Origin: Nemertoderma westbladi
Lineage: Eukaryota; Xenacoelomorpha; Nemertodermatida; Nemertodermatidae
Length of the DNA: 64,000 bases
Direction: 5' to 3'
Assembly (NCBI GenBank): GCA_032718475.1
Contig: JAUCBJ010005075.1
Span: 1 to 64,000, forward strand
Shown piece by piece: positions 54,609 through 64,000 of this stretch. The first letter of the stretch is position 1. Each line of letters starts with the position of its first letter. The notes under the pieces are model-generated. The model made no database searches. It saw only the letters and a list, made by a program, of their open reading frames with translations, and was not told where the DNA came from. A program made the position numbers and the translations under genes.

Positions 54609-55487
54609 TTGGCGATCCAGTATACGATGACGACACGGTACCGACCAGCCACAACACTGCACGATGATACTGACTACAGAATATGGAAGAATACAGTAAA
54701 ACTGTGGCAGTTCACATCGGAAGATTCCCCAGCTAAGCAGGGTGCAGAACTTGCAAACGCAATAAAGGGTAAAGCGGAAGTTCCAGTCAGTGATATGCCA
54801 TTTGAGGAAGTTGCCTGTGTCAACGGAGTTGAAAACATCATAAAGAAACTCGATGAATACTTTGAGGCAGACAAATCCCTGCAGGCCTTCACAGCCTACC
54901 GCACATTTGTACGTTACTATCGGCCATCAGATTGTTCTATGCGAGATTTCCTTATGAAATACGAGAAAAATTACAATGACTGCAAAAGACATGGAATGCC
55001 ATTACCTGAAGAAGTACAAGCTTTCCAACTACTCGAATCTGCTAATCTTCCACACAGTGATCACCAACTTGCCTTGGCCACTTGTACTGAAATAAAATTC
55101 AAAGATATGAAGACCCAGATCTTAAAGATCCACAAAGACCTCACTGAGGCCTTGCCTGTGACTAATGAACAACCAATAATTCCCCGCGACTTTGCTAAAA
55201 TCAAAACAGAATTTAAAACCAAGGAAGCACTTGCTGCGGCCGAGTATTACTCTTCCAGTTATTCTTCCGACTCTGAAACAGAAGAAGAATATTACGGTGG
55301 AAGGCAATATAACTGTTTCCATCAACCAAACCAATCCAACTATTCAGGGAAACACAGCAAATCTGGCAAACATCATATAAACCGCATTATAAACAATTCC
55401 CCATGGATTCTGGTTATTATTACAACAAACCACACATCCACGAATCGACATCGGCTTCTCGGCACCAATGCAACCCCCCGGCCGTGA
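54609..55487 (+). CDS. Copia gag-like protein
   Basis: This frame of 292 codons starts 84 bp after the 5' LTR. It begins with DYRIWKNTVKLWQFTSEDSP and continues with EYFEADKSLQAFTAYRTFVR and YYRPSDCSMRDFLMKYEKNY, resembling the UBN2/retrotran_gag fold of Copia nucleocapsids. A Ser/Glu-rich segment (EYYSSSYSSDSETEEEYYGG) precedes the end. The zinc knuckle lies in the overlapping next frame, so the gag-to-pol step is either a programmed frameshift in the 20-bp overlap (55468-55487) or a lesion. The gag frame itself has no break. Confidence 0.8.
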   Translation: MAIQYTMTTRYRPATTLHDDTDYRIWKNTVKLWQFTSEDSPAKQGAELANAIKGKAEVPVSDMPFEEVACVNGVENIIKKLDEYFEADKSLQAFTAYRTFVRYYRPSDCSMRDFLMKYEKNYNDCKRHGMPLPEEVQAFQLLESANLPHSDHQLALATCTEIKFKDMKTQILKIHKDLTEALPVTNEQPIIPRDFAKIKTEFKTKEALAAAEYYSSSYSSDSETEEEYYGGRQYNCFHQPNQSNYSGKHSKSGKHHINRIINNSPWILVIITTNHTSTNRHRLLGTNATPRP

Positions 55488-57483
55488 TGGTCGGCATATA
55501 AAGTGCCATATCTGTGAATCCATTTATCACCTCTCCAATAATTGTGACCTAAATAAACCAGCTACAAAAATTACATTATTCACAGATGATGACACAATTT
55601 CTCAGTCTGTCTTCCTTGCGCAAACTCTCGGAATGGCTGTAGTTGATAGTGGCTGTACTTCTACAGTCTGTGGTGAAAAATGGTTACAGGTTCACATTGA
55701 TACACTTTCCTGTGCAGACAGGCGTTCTATCAAAATTAATGATAGCGCTGCTTCATTTAAGTTTGGAGACGGAGAACGATGGCACTCACTTAGACTAGTC
55801 ACTATTCCTATCCACATTGGACCCCGGAAAGTTTTCCTGGAAACTGATGTCGTTCAATGTAATGTGCCTCTTTTGTTTTCTAAAAGGTCTCTCAAGAATG
55901 GTTGCGGCCAAATACACTTTGAGCATGATGAAATCCACATTCTTGGTATGATACTTCCCCTGCAAGTGTCAACAACGGGACACTACTGTCTTCAACTGTC
56001 ACGTTCTGGAAACAATGAAGCTGATACTACCAACCGAGTACTATTCTCAAATCCGCTTAATGGTAGGGATGAAGTTGACCTAAAGCGCACTATAATTAAA
56101 CTACATAAACAATTTGCTCATCCTTCCCCTGAAAAGTTGGAAAAGCTCATTAAAGATGCTGGTGACAATAATCCACAGACGGCAAGTATTATCCAGAAAG
56201 TAAGCCAACAATGCAATATTTGTAAAATTTTCAAGAAACCTCCACACCGCCCTACAGTTTGTTTCCCTCTTGCAAATTCATTTAACGAAGTAGTCGCCAT
56301 GGATCTCAAAGACATCCAACCAGGCACCAAAGTATTACATGTGATTGATCATGCAACCTGCTACTCACAAGCTGTAGTCATACAAAACAAGAAAAAGGAG
56401 ACCATAATTAAACATATATTTGATCTCTGGATTCGTGTCTTTGGACATCCTGGAAAATTCTTATCGGACAATGGTTGTGAATTTTCTAACAGAGACATGC
56501 AGAATCTTTGCGAAAAGTTTAATATCAAACTCTGTACTACCGCTGCCGAATCACAGTGGTCAAATGGACTCATAGAACGTCACAATGCTACTCTAGGCTG
56601 CACTGTAAATAAAATGTTAGCCGAACAACCAATGGATATCCACATCGCTGTACACTGGGACTGCAGTGCTAAGAATGCCCTTAGTACTGTATATGGATTC
56701 GCACCTAATATCCTGGTATTTGGGTGGAACCCAAACTATCCCAACAACTTTGACAATAGACTTCCAGCCAATCAAACGGAATTCCACAGCAAATTGGTAC
56801 AAGAAAATCTCACTGCACTGCATAGCGCACGCGAGGCATTCATTCAACAAGAGGCTAGCGAGCGATTGAGCCGGCCAATTTTTAGACAAACAAGAACATA
56901 TGCTGATCAACAATTTAGCATAGGGGACGAAATCTACTATAAGAGAGATTACAGCGCTCAATGGCAGGGTCCAGCCAGGATCTTTGGCTGCAATAATAAA
57001 CAAATACTTATCAAACACGGTGGTTCATACCTTCGCCTGCATCCATGCCGCCTTATGCATGTCAGTGATGATCCATATCAACAGTTACCAGATAACAATG
57101 CACCAATGGAAAGACTTGTTTCAACTCAACAAGAGACTGCCAATGAACTATCAGAAGAAGTCGAAACTGTACCAGACAATCCAGATTTCCAGCAAATACA
57201 CATGCCAAATGAACAAGTTATGGTAGAACAGATAAACACGGATGTAAACATGCCAAATGAAGAAGTATTGGTAGAACCTGACAACATTGCCCAAGATCCT
57301 CAACAGGCAAACAAGAAAACACGTAAAGTTCCAAATCGAGATGAGCGAATTGAATTTAAACTTTACAATGACAATCAATTACATAAAGCAAAAGTCATTA
57401 GCCGCGCAGGAAAAATGACAGGCAAACACTGGCATTGGATTAATATTAGGGGGAAGATGGTGAGGATAATGACAAAAGTATAA
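55468..57483 (+). pseudogene. Copia zinc knuckle, protease and integrase
   Basis: The 671-codon frame holds, in order: a CCHC knuckle (CHICESIYHLSNNC, residues 13-26), an aspartic protease motif (AVVDSGCTSTVCG, about 57-69), the integrase zinc-binding domain (HKQFAHPSPEKL, CNICKIFKK) and the integrase core with MDLKDI, FLSDNGCEF and NGLIERHNA, supplying the D, D, E catalytic residues. The C-terminal part is acidic and then basic. It ends with a frameshift near 57480: the next frame carries the polymerase without a gap. All catalytic residues are kept. Confidence 0.88.
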
Positions 57484-58774
57484 CTATAAAACCAACCAGA
57501 ACATAGAAGCCATGTTTACTGAAGATGTGTCTAAGGATCCAAAATATGATAAAGCCAAACAGGATGAGCTGGAAAAATGGCGTCAAATGGAAACCTTTGA
57601 TGAGGTCACTGACAGGGTACAACATGCCATCTCAACATGCTGGGTCTGTCGAGAACAACTGAAAGCTGGAATATTAATTGCTAAAGAGCGTCTATGCGCC
57701 AGGGGTTTTGAGGATGATCCAAATATACAAACAGATTCACCAACTTGCAGCAAGGAGAATATTCGCATAGTGCTATCCATAGCAGCCTCAAACAAATGGA
57801 TAATACATAGTATTGATATCCGAAGCGCTTATCTTCAGGGTCAGGCCCCAAACCGAGAAATATTTCTCAAACCGCCATGGGAGGCTAATACAAATAAACT
57901 ATGGCTTCTCAGACGATGTGTGTATGGATTGAATGAAGCTGGGTGACGATGGTACTTCCGTCTCAAGGAAGTTTTCTGTGAATGCAAGTGCCAAATGTCA
58001 TTATTGGATCCGGCAGTTTTCTACCTCATTGTCAATCAATAACTACAGGGCATCGCAACAACCCATGTCGATGATATACTATACTGTGGCACTAAAAGGT
58101 TCGAAGGTGTCATACAGGAACTAAAAACTAAGCTTCAAGTTAGCACTGAAGAAAGTATGAAATTCAACTATGTCGGCATCAAAATTGATCAGGAATCTAC
58201 AAATAAGATACAAATCGACCTAAACAACTATACCCACAAAATACAACCAATTGAACTGAAAGACAACTTTGATAAGAATCGGGCATTGACGGATGACGAA
58301 AGGAGCAGTCTTCGTGTTCTCTGCGGCCAGCTGAACTGGGCTGCTACCCAAGGTCGACCTGACATAGCATTTGAGTCCTGCCACCTATCCAGTTGCCTAA
58401 AGGCTCCAACTGTTGCTGATGTACAATTAGCCAACAAAACGGTGAAGAAAATCCAACAATCACCAGTGGAAATACCATACCGAAACCTTGGGAAACCACA
58501 AACCTGGAACGTTGTCATTTATTCAGATGCTAGCTGGGCCAATTTGCCTAGTGGTGGGTCGCAAGGGGCTTTTGTCATATTCATTGTGGGACACAATGGA
58601 AGTGCAAATGTAATTCAGTGGCAGAGTAAACATCTCCGCAGAGTAGCTAAAAGCACCCTAGCCGCAGAGACAATGGCAGCTTTAGAAGCAGCTGAAGCAG
58701 CTTTTCTACTAGCATCTTTCATCGCCGAAATTCACCAAATCCCATGTCCCCCTATACACTATACTAGTGGATAA
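57484..58774 (+). pseudogene. Copia reverse transcriptase and start of RNase H
   Basis: The polymerase reads DELEKWRQMETFDEV, then SIDIRSAYLQGQAPNREIFL with the first catalytic Asp and LWLLRRCVYGLNEAG. A TGA (57944-57946) interrupts it where related proteins have Arg or Pro. RWYFRLKEVFCECKCQMSLL continues; a TAA lies at 58040-58042, and THVDDILYCG (58061-58090) is the YxDD catalytic box. The RNase H region follows with VIYSDASWANLPSGGSQGAF and STLAAETMAALEA. The frame breaks again near 58760. Confidence 0.9.
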
Positions 58775-59036
58775 TGAGAGTCTCGCAAATGCTGTTCAAA
58801 CAACAACCTCTGTGGAAGAACGACGTCTCCGTGTTGACATGGCTGCTCTACGCGAGATGCTTGAGAGGAAGGAGCTCGCACAATTAAGATGGGTGCCAGC
58901 CAGGCTCCAAATGGCAGATTGTCTCACCAAACAAGGCGCCAGCCATTATAGACTCATGGACGCAATTCAGGGCCAAGACTTTGAGATGACAACTCTCACC
59001 TTCATAAACACAAAGACAGAGGATGGGAAGTGTTGA
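58767..59036 (+). pseudogene. Copia RNase H, C-terminal part (frameshifted)
   Basis: The frame reads MDNESLANAVQTTTSVEERR, RVDMAALREMLERK and VPARLQMADCLTKQGAS. DNESL and ADxLTKxGAS are Copia RNase H C-terminal motifs. In a complete protein DNES follows LLV, which is encoded here one frame away, so a single-base indel near 58760 is the lesion. The stop at 59036 lies 54 bp before the polypurine tract. Confidence 0.88.
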
Positions 59037-59103
59037 ATATTATATACTGTATTACACATGTTGAATATCGCAATTTGTCAAAGAAATAACAGAAGAGGGG
59101 GAG

Positions 59104-59344
59104 TGTGAATAATCTACTGTATGGATCAAATACGAGATACTGTACTACTAGGAACCGACCCTATTGACTGAAGTTATACGCGAGATACTGTACTGATGTT
59201 GTTCCGGTACTGGTTGAGGGTGTAAAGTACTGGAGGTATAGTAGAAGGTACCTCAGCATAGCACTGTCTGACTGCCTATATAACTATACCGCAATACACT
59301 GATATACGTATTATATGATATACGATCATCTTATTATATTAACA
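59104..59344 (+). repeat. Copia 3' LTR (241 bp)
   Basis: It matches the 5' LTR apart from about seven substitutions and the 5-bp indel. It is preceded by the polypurine tract and followed by the GCCAC target duplication. Confidence 0.93.
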
Positions 59345-59395
59345 GCCACTTTCTCCATTTTTGCTGGGTAGTGCAGGGAATTGAATCCGCTTACA
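59345..59395 (-). repeat. BEL/Pao element B 3' LTR, proximal part
   Basis: On the minus strand, TGTAAGCGGATTCAATTCC begins at 59395. It is preceded by a strong polypurine tract GGGAAGATAGAATGGGAGGG (59417-59396 on that strand). The Copia target duplication GCCAC marks where this LTR was split. The piece at 54038-54279 completes it. Confidence 0.8.
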
Positions 59396-59417
59396 CTCCC
59401 TCCCATTCTATCTTCCC

Positions 59418-60040
59418 GGTGAGAAGATAGCATCAACCTTAAGTGCGCTTCAATTCTGCTTGAATCCAATCTAGTATTGGATGTGGGGTGGAATTTTCTT
59501 CTCGGGGTCAGCTTTCCAGACTGGCCCCCCTTTGGTCTGTTTTTACTACCCATTATTGGTACATCTGCGAGCTAAGTTGTACCAAGGCATCTGGTGTCTC
59601 TATTTTAGACGATCGCCCTCACTCATCACACAATTGTTATGTCTCGGACTCTGTTGTCCGTGCTCCTCTCTCACTAGTCCCATAGGACTTATTCCCCTCT
59701 CTGCTTGCCCCCCACACTTGGACCTCTCGCTCTTCACTTTTTTCCCTTAACTCTAGCACCTTCTCCCCATGCTCCCCTGATACTCAACCCCTTGACTCTC
59801 ACTCTCTAGGCTCTTGTTGGGTTCCCACCGGTCTTATACACATATACGTTGTATATAATAAGTGAGTCCCTTGTCTTATCCTCCTGTTCCACTCAATTAG
59901 TCCCCAGTCCCAGTAGCTAATTGGAAAAGGTTGTATCTGACTATGGTACGTATATTATATATTATATACTCGTTTATACGACGTGTCTCAATCGCCCCCT
60001 TTTGGAAGTGATATAACTCGTCTCTCCCCCATCTCGCCCC
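59418..60040 (-). other. Element B, non-coding part next to the 3' LTR
   Basis: No frame on either strand looks real. The plus strand is pyrimidine-rich, the minus strand correspondingly purine-rich. Confidence 0.4.
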
Positions 60041-60370
60041 CTACTTGAGTGAATCCATAAGTCCCGTTCGGTATTCCTCTCGGAACTTGTTCCACTCCAT
60101 CGGCTTGTGGCACATGAGTCCCATCAACCGACCCATCGTCACGGCTCCGTATTGTCCCGTGTTATCCACTAATCCTAATCCATCCGGTTTCATGATAGCT
60201 AAGTAGACTACCTGCATGTCCAGAAGATTCGGGGTGCCCGGTCCAATAATCCTCTCCGCGTCATCGCGTATCGCCGATCCAATCTCGATCATATTCTTTG
60301 ACCTTACTAGCTCCTGCATCACATCTGGTTGGCAGTTCAAGTTTGGCCCGCTCTTCTTACCATGGGTCAC
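60041..60370 (-). CDS. Unassigned open frame in the 3' part of BEL/Pao element B
   Basis: The 109-codon frame reads as normal protein: MTHGKKSGPNLNCQPDVMQE, NMIEIGSAIRDDAERIIGPG, LDMQVVYLAIMKPDGLGLVD and MGRLMGLMCHKPMEWNKFRE. It has no transmembrane segment or cysteine pattern, so an envelope protein is unlikely. It lies between integrase and 3' LTR on the element's coding strand. I do not recognise it; it may be an accessory frame or an exon of a captured gene. Confidence 0.4.
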   Translation of the reverse strand: MTHGKKSGPNLNCQPDVMQELVRSKNMIEIGSAIRDDAERIIGPGTPNLLDMQVVYLAIMKPDGLGLVDNTGQYGAVTMGRLMGLMCHKPMEWNKFREEYRTGLMDSLK

Positions 60371-60862
60371 TAGGTCAAACAGAAAATATCTCCGTTCAGC
60401 ACCAGTAAATGCAGCAATATAGTTCTACTCGACCCTCCTGACCCCTTTCTTGTCCCACTGTCGTCCTCTACTGTCCCCACGTCATCCAGGACCACATATC
60501 CACCCCTCTCCACGGAATATGACAAACTTTTCTATTAGCTTCTCCGCCATCATGATTCTCCTCTCTCACCAGACTGCTGGTGCCTTAGAAAGGCTCAGTA
60601 GGGCAAGAGATAACCAAGTATGGTCTTAACTACCTCCTATGCGTTCTGCCAACATTTCGTATGAATATTCCCCTTTATGTGCCAATTTACCCCTGATATT
60701 TCAGTGCTGTGTTCACTACCCAACCTCAACTAACATGCTATTACTCTATCTACTACTCGACTACTATGTAAGTAATTCATCACTACTTGTCTACAGAGAA
60801 GACTAGCTACAATTTTCTTACTCTTGTACTAGCTTCCTACTAGACAACTTTCTAGCCCTGTA
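60371..60862. other. Element B, no gene seen
   Basis: Pyrimidine-rich plus strand turning into CTACTA-type words just before the LINE insertion. Confidence 0.35.
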
Positions 60863-60873
60863 GCAATACTCTA

Positions 60874-61833
60874 CTACTACTACTACTAGGATCGGCATGC
60901 TGCATTGCAGCTGCATTTTTAAGAATGCTGTGCCGGCTTGTCAACAAAATTGCACTGCCACAACTCCCTATCACCCATGACATTTGCTAGATCATCCGTA
61001 TCTTTAAGGCCAGTGTCCTTTAAGATGCGTCTCAAGAAAGTCATGGGCTGTCCACCATGCTTATTCACTCCATGAGGCTGCCAAAGTACAAGATTATGCA
61101 CTGGCTGGTCCTCACGGCGAAAGCAATGACCTGCAAAGCGGAGGCGATTTTGTTCTAGTGTCAAGCTTGGGGGAACCAATGAGACACCTCCAATGTTATA
61201 TAGTGTCTGGTTGGAGATGTGTGCATTGTACTTGACACAATGTACCCGGCGTAGCATTCTTGTGAATGTGCCATCCAGAGATTTGGTGTCCTCAGCAGTT
61301 AGAGCCCAGCATGGACTCCCGTAGAGCAGTACTGGAACTACTGCTGCTCTAAATAATCGGACCTTAAGTTTCCGATTAATTCTAGGTGACTTCCAAATCC
61401 TGGAAAGCCTATTCAAGGCTGCCCATGCCTTTCCCTTACGTATTCGAAGGTCCTCACCTGACTTCCGGATCCATGATCCCAGGTAACAGAAGTCGTCCAC
61501 ATGCTCAAGCATACCATCCTTTGAGCTTATGCTCATCCGATCAGAGACTTGCTGAGGACTTTCAAAGTTAACTGTCAGAATTTTGGTCTTTCTGGAGTTA
61601 ATAAAAAGACCAACACTAGAAGCAGCATGTTCTAATGAGCTGAGGAGCCGCTGGGCTCCCTCTAATGATTCTGAGAGTACTCCTAAGTCATCAGCAAAGT
61701 CTAGATCAGTTAGGTACTTGGCAGGATTTCCTCGACTTTTGGAGCCAGTAGGTGGAGTTATCATCACCCCATCATCATTATGATGATCTAAGGACATGCG
61801 TAGAACATAGTCAACCACAATAATGAACAACTC
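60874..61833 (-). mobile_element. LINE family X, copy 3, 5'-truncated insertion
   Basis: A perfect 11-bp target duplication GCAATACTCTA flanks it (60863-60873 and 61834-61844). The 3' end is a (TAG)n tail at the 60874 side, and the 5' end is truncated within the palm. This is the cleanest target-primed insertion of the family in the window. Confidence 0.95.
60919..61830 (-). pseudogene. LINE family X reverse transcriptase C-terminal part, intact frame
   Basis: The 303-codon frame runs without a break from IIVVDYVLRMSLDHHNDDGV through LDFADDLGVLSES (polymerase box), SSVGLFINSRKTKILTVNFE and VDDFCYLGSWIRKSGEDLRI to the natural end VDKPAQHS. The absence of any stop makes this the youngest copy, although everything before the FADD region is missing. 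The start Met is an artefact of truncation. Confidence 0.9.
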
Positions 61834-61844
61834 GCAATACTCTA

Positions 61845-62456
61845 ACTGTGCACCATGGGCTATGCGCTACACGGTATATTCTACTATGCCTACATAACCC
61901 CTTCAACTCCTCACGTGGTGCCCTCAGTGCCCACAATAGTACCTATTACGTGTTATTATTGGTCCCATTGACCCGGCTTGTACTGGTATTGTTACACACG
62001 TTGGCACATTGTGCCCATCAGACGTACGCAATGTATACCCCTCCTAATCCTCACTATGGTACCATCTACCCTTCTACTACAGTATGCGTACATACCCCCC
62101 TCAACTCCTCACGTGGCACCCTCAGTAGTATGTATTACATATTAATATTGGTCCCATTGACCCGGCTTGTGGTGCGTATTTATACTAGGTACGTTGGTAC
62201 ATTTGTACCCATCCGACGTACATAATTGTAACTACCTACACCTAAATATCATGTACGTTGGTACGTCTGTACCCATCAGACGTACATAATGTCTACCTAA
62301 AGTGTACCTTGGTACTACTTAATTTTTTAATTCTACTAATTTTTTATTTTGTGTTTTGTGTGGGAAGGGTGTCTTGCCCTCATTCCCACCCCCCTCAGAC
62401 CAATATATTGGATGACTCAACTAATTAGGGCGATCCCTCCAATAGGCAACACTTCC
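61845..62456. repeat. ~192-bp direct duplication within element B
   Basis: CAACTCCTCACGTGG starts at about 61910 and again at about 62104, and each is followed by TTGGTCCCATTGACCCGGCT and then ACGTTGG..CCCATCMGACGTAC. A third partial copy (TACGTTGGTACGTCTGTACC) follows at about 62250. Non-coding. Confidence 0.75.
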
Positions 62457-63232
62457 CTACCGCCCTCCTGAGGTCTTCCTATCTTTGGCCCCTATCTTTC
62501 CTCCGATCCTAACTTCCACGGATCTAATCCTTCCATCCTCGCTGGGGTAGCAATCAACTACCCTAGCCAACCTCCAGTGATTGTTAATAATCGTGTCATC
62601 TGTGACAATTATCAAGTCGCCCTTCCTAAGCTTCCTGGTTATTCCTCCATTTGCTCCTCTTGTGCAGTGTTGGAAGGTACTCTTGGATCCACCTTGTCCA
62701 ATACTATGCACTTATCGCCTTAGCCACCTTCCAGCTCTGATGCGAATGTATATCATCTGGGTCGATGTTTCGCATGCAAAAAAAATCGTCGCTGGTCTCT
62801 CCATCAGCAGGTGTGCTGGTGTTAAGACATCCAGTGATTCTGGATCGTCGTTCTCAGGGTACAGCTGTTGATAATTCCCTCGCATTTCGCCAGCACTGTC
62901 CTTAGTACATCCTCAGTGACCATATGATTATTCTTGAGTTTGGTCATGAGTTGTTTGGAGCTTCCCATGAGGCGCTCTACGCAGCCCAGCGTGTGTGGTG
63001 CTCATGGCGTCCTCCTCTCCCATCTGATTAGGTGTTTCCTCATCGCTGCCTTGACATCTTCGCCGTACAAGATGTCAAGGGCCTCTGCTAACTCGTTCTC
63101 TGCGCCCACGAATTTAGTCCTGTTATCTGAGTATAGTACCTCAACTGTTCCTCCTCTGCGGGTCACGAACCTCTCCAACGCATTAATAAATTCACCACCA
63201 TTGGTGATCTTCCATGGTAAACCCGTCCACAC
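62457..63232 (-). pseudogene. BEL/Pao integrase, C-terminal half
   Basis: Read on the minus strand from 63232: FINALERFVTRRGGTVEVLY, SDNRTKFVGAENELAEALDI (the second catalytic Asp and the BEL-typical FVGAE), IRWERRTP, then after a stop VERLMGSSKQLMTKLKNNHM with the catalytic Glu, and LRTVLAKCEGIINSCTL. After a frameshift DPESLDVLTPAHLLMERPAT appears. The last frame (62457-62711) RKGDLIIVTDDTIINNHWRL, ARVVDCYPSEDGRIRSVEVR is the DUF5641-like C-terminal domain. At least three frame breaks are present. The N-terminal part is replaced by a 63-bp satellite. Confidence 0.88.
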
Positions 63233-64000
63233 GGTTTCCTAAAGGAATGCCTTTTCACCACTATGGGTGATCTTCCTCAGTAAACCCTTCCTCACTGTTT
63301 CCTAACAGAATGCCTGTTCACCACAATAGGTGATCTTCCACAGTAAACCCTTCCACTCTGCTTCCTAAAGGAATGCATGTTCACCACCATGACATGGGAG
63401 AACTTCCACAGTAAACACTTCCACTCTGTTTCCTAAAGGAATGCCTGTTCACCACCATGGGTGATCTTCCACAGTAAACCCTTCCACTCTGTTTCCTAAG
63501 GAATGCATGTTCACCACCATGGGTGATCTTCCACAGTAAACCCTTCCACTCTGTTTCATAAAGAAATGCCTATTCACCACCATGGGTGATCTTCAACAGT
63601 AAACCCTTCCACTCTGTTTCCTAAAGGAATGCCTGTTCACCATCATGGGTGATCTTCCACAGTTAACCCTTCCACTCTGTTTCCTAAAGAAATGCCTGTT
63701 CACCACCATGGGTGATCTTCCACAGTAAACCCTTCCACTCTGTTTCCTAAAGGAATGCATGTTCACCACCATGGGTGATCTTCCACAGTAAACCCTTCCA
63801 CTCTGTTTCCTAAAGGAATGCATGTTCACCACCATGGGTGATTTTCCACAGTAAACCCTTCCACTCTGTTTCATAAAGGAATGCCTGTTCACCACCATCG
63901 CACCATGGGTAATCTTCAACAGTAATCACTTCCACTCTGTTTCCTAAAGGAATACCTGTTCACCACCATGATGGGTGATCACTGATCTTCCACATTAAAC
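63190..64000. repeat. 63-bp tandem repeat, about 12 copies
   Basis: Units read GGAATGCCTGTTCACCACCA, TGGGTGATCTTCCACAGTAA and ACCCTTCCACTCTGTTTCCTAAA, and run off the right edge. Copies differ by scattered substitutions and by micro-insertions such as CACCAT-CG-CACCAT (63893-63906) and TGATC-AC-TGATC (63976-63987). The 63-bp period keeps frame, which explains the repetitive 108-codon minus-strand frame at 63593-63919. Single monomers with other flanks occur at 25.9 and 38.9 kb. Confidence 0.95.

Larger units (their letters stand above)
54280..59344 (+). mobile_element. Copia LTR retrotransposon, structurally complete
   Basis: The LTRs (54280-54525 and 59104-59344) start TGTGAATAATC and end TTAACA. 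They differ by about seven substitutions and one 5-bp indel (about 97% identical). A perfect 5-bp target duplication GCCAC flanks it (54275-54279, 59345-59349). TGGTATGGGC right after the 5' LTR is a possible initiator-tRNA primer site, and AGAAGAGGGGGAG (59091-59103) is the polypurine tract. Gene order (gag, protease, integrase, reverse transcriptase, RNase H) defines Copia. It is young but inactive. Confidence 0.95.
59396..63240 (-). mobile_element. BEL/Pao LTR retrotransposon B, internal part
   Basis: The minus strand runs from an integrase remnant (63232-62457) through about 2 kb of extra DNA, interrupted by LINE X copy 3, to a polypurine tract and 3' LTR. The polymerase and gag regions are not in the window; the integrase is cut off at about 63205-63240 by a 63-bp satellite. 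The spacing between integrase and 3' LTR is long for a BEL element. Confidence 0.75.

Noticed and set aside
63593-63919. 108-codon repetitive frame (SGRVYCGRSPMVVN-type)
   Set aside because: Read-through of the 63-bp tandem array, not a gene.

Overview
The window is AT-rich nuclear DNA from an animal, most likely a marine invertebrate. It has spliced genes with GT/AG introns, C2H2 zinc fingers, a PAN/tectonin secreted protein and BEL/Pao, Copia, APE-type LINE, hAT, Mutator-like, piggyBac-like and Tc1-like elements. I cannot name the species. Only two genes look host-derived. One is an apparently intronless ten-finger C2H2 protein (13858 to 11135, minus). The other is a three-exon gene (39385-43493, plus) for a secreted protein of 444 residues: signal peptide, two PAN/Apple-like domains and a tectonin-type beta-propeller.

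The rest is mobile and repetitive DNA. 1-773 is a 20-bp satellite. 1.9-3.6 kb, 18.9-20.25 kb, 28.6-31.8 kb and 60.9-61.8 kb hold four copies of one APE-type LINE; only the third has endonuclease sequence, and it has lost its 3' end. A hAT-like element lies at 6.4-7.25 kb. A TA-flanked 4.3-kb inverted-repeat element (14.22-18.52 kb) holds a CR1/Jockey-type LINE, itself split by a hAT-like element with a perfect 8-bp target duplication. A Mutator-like element with 190-bp inverted repeats and a 9-bp target duplication lies at 20.26-21.32 kb. 21.69-28.08 kb is a nest of at least four inverted-repeat elements. A degenerate BEL/Pao element fills 31.8-37.4 kb, followed by a ~211-bp tandem repeat and a Copia scrap.

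43.99-48.25 kb is a foldback-like element. One arm carries one copy of a 48-bp unit; the other carries about 25. The uninterrupted arm also preserves the empty site of an insertion in its partner. 49.5-50.5 kb is a ~310-bp tandem repeat, and 50.9-52.4 kb is a decayed LINE on the minus strand. 54.28-59.34 kb is a structurally complete Copia element (two LTRs about 97% identical, 5-bp target duplication, primer-site candidate, polypurine tract) with four coding lesions. It sits inside the 3' LTR of a minus-strand BEL/Pao element whose integrase remnant is at 62.5-63.2 kb. The window ends in a 63-bp tandem array.

Three signals run across the window: thirteen G or C homopolymers of 14-22 bp, an excess of the palindrome ACCGGT, and micro-insertions of a short duplication around 1-3 filler bases that resemble transposon excision footprints.
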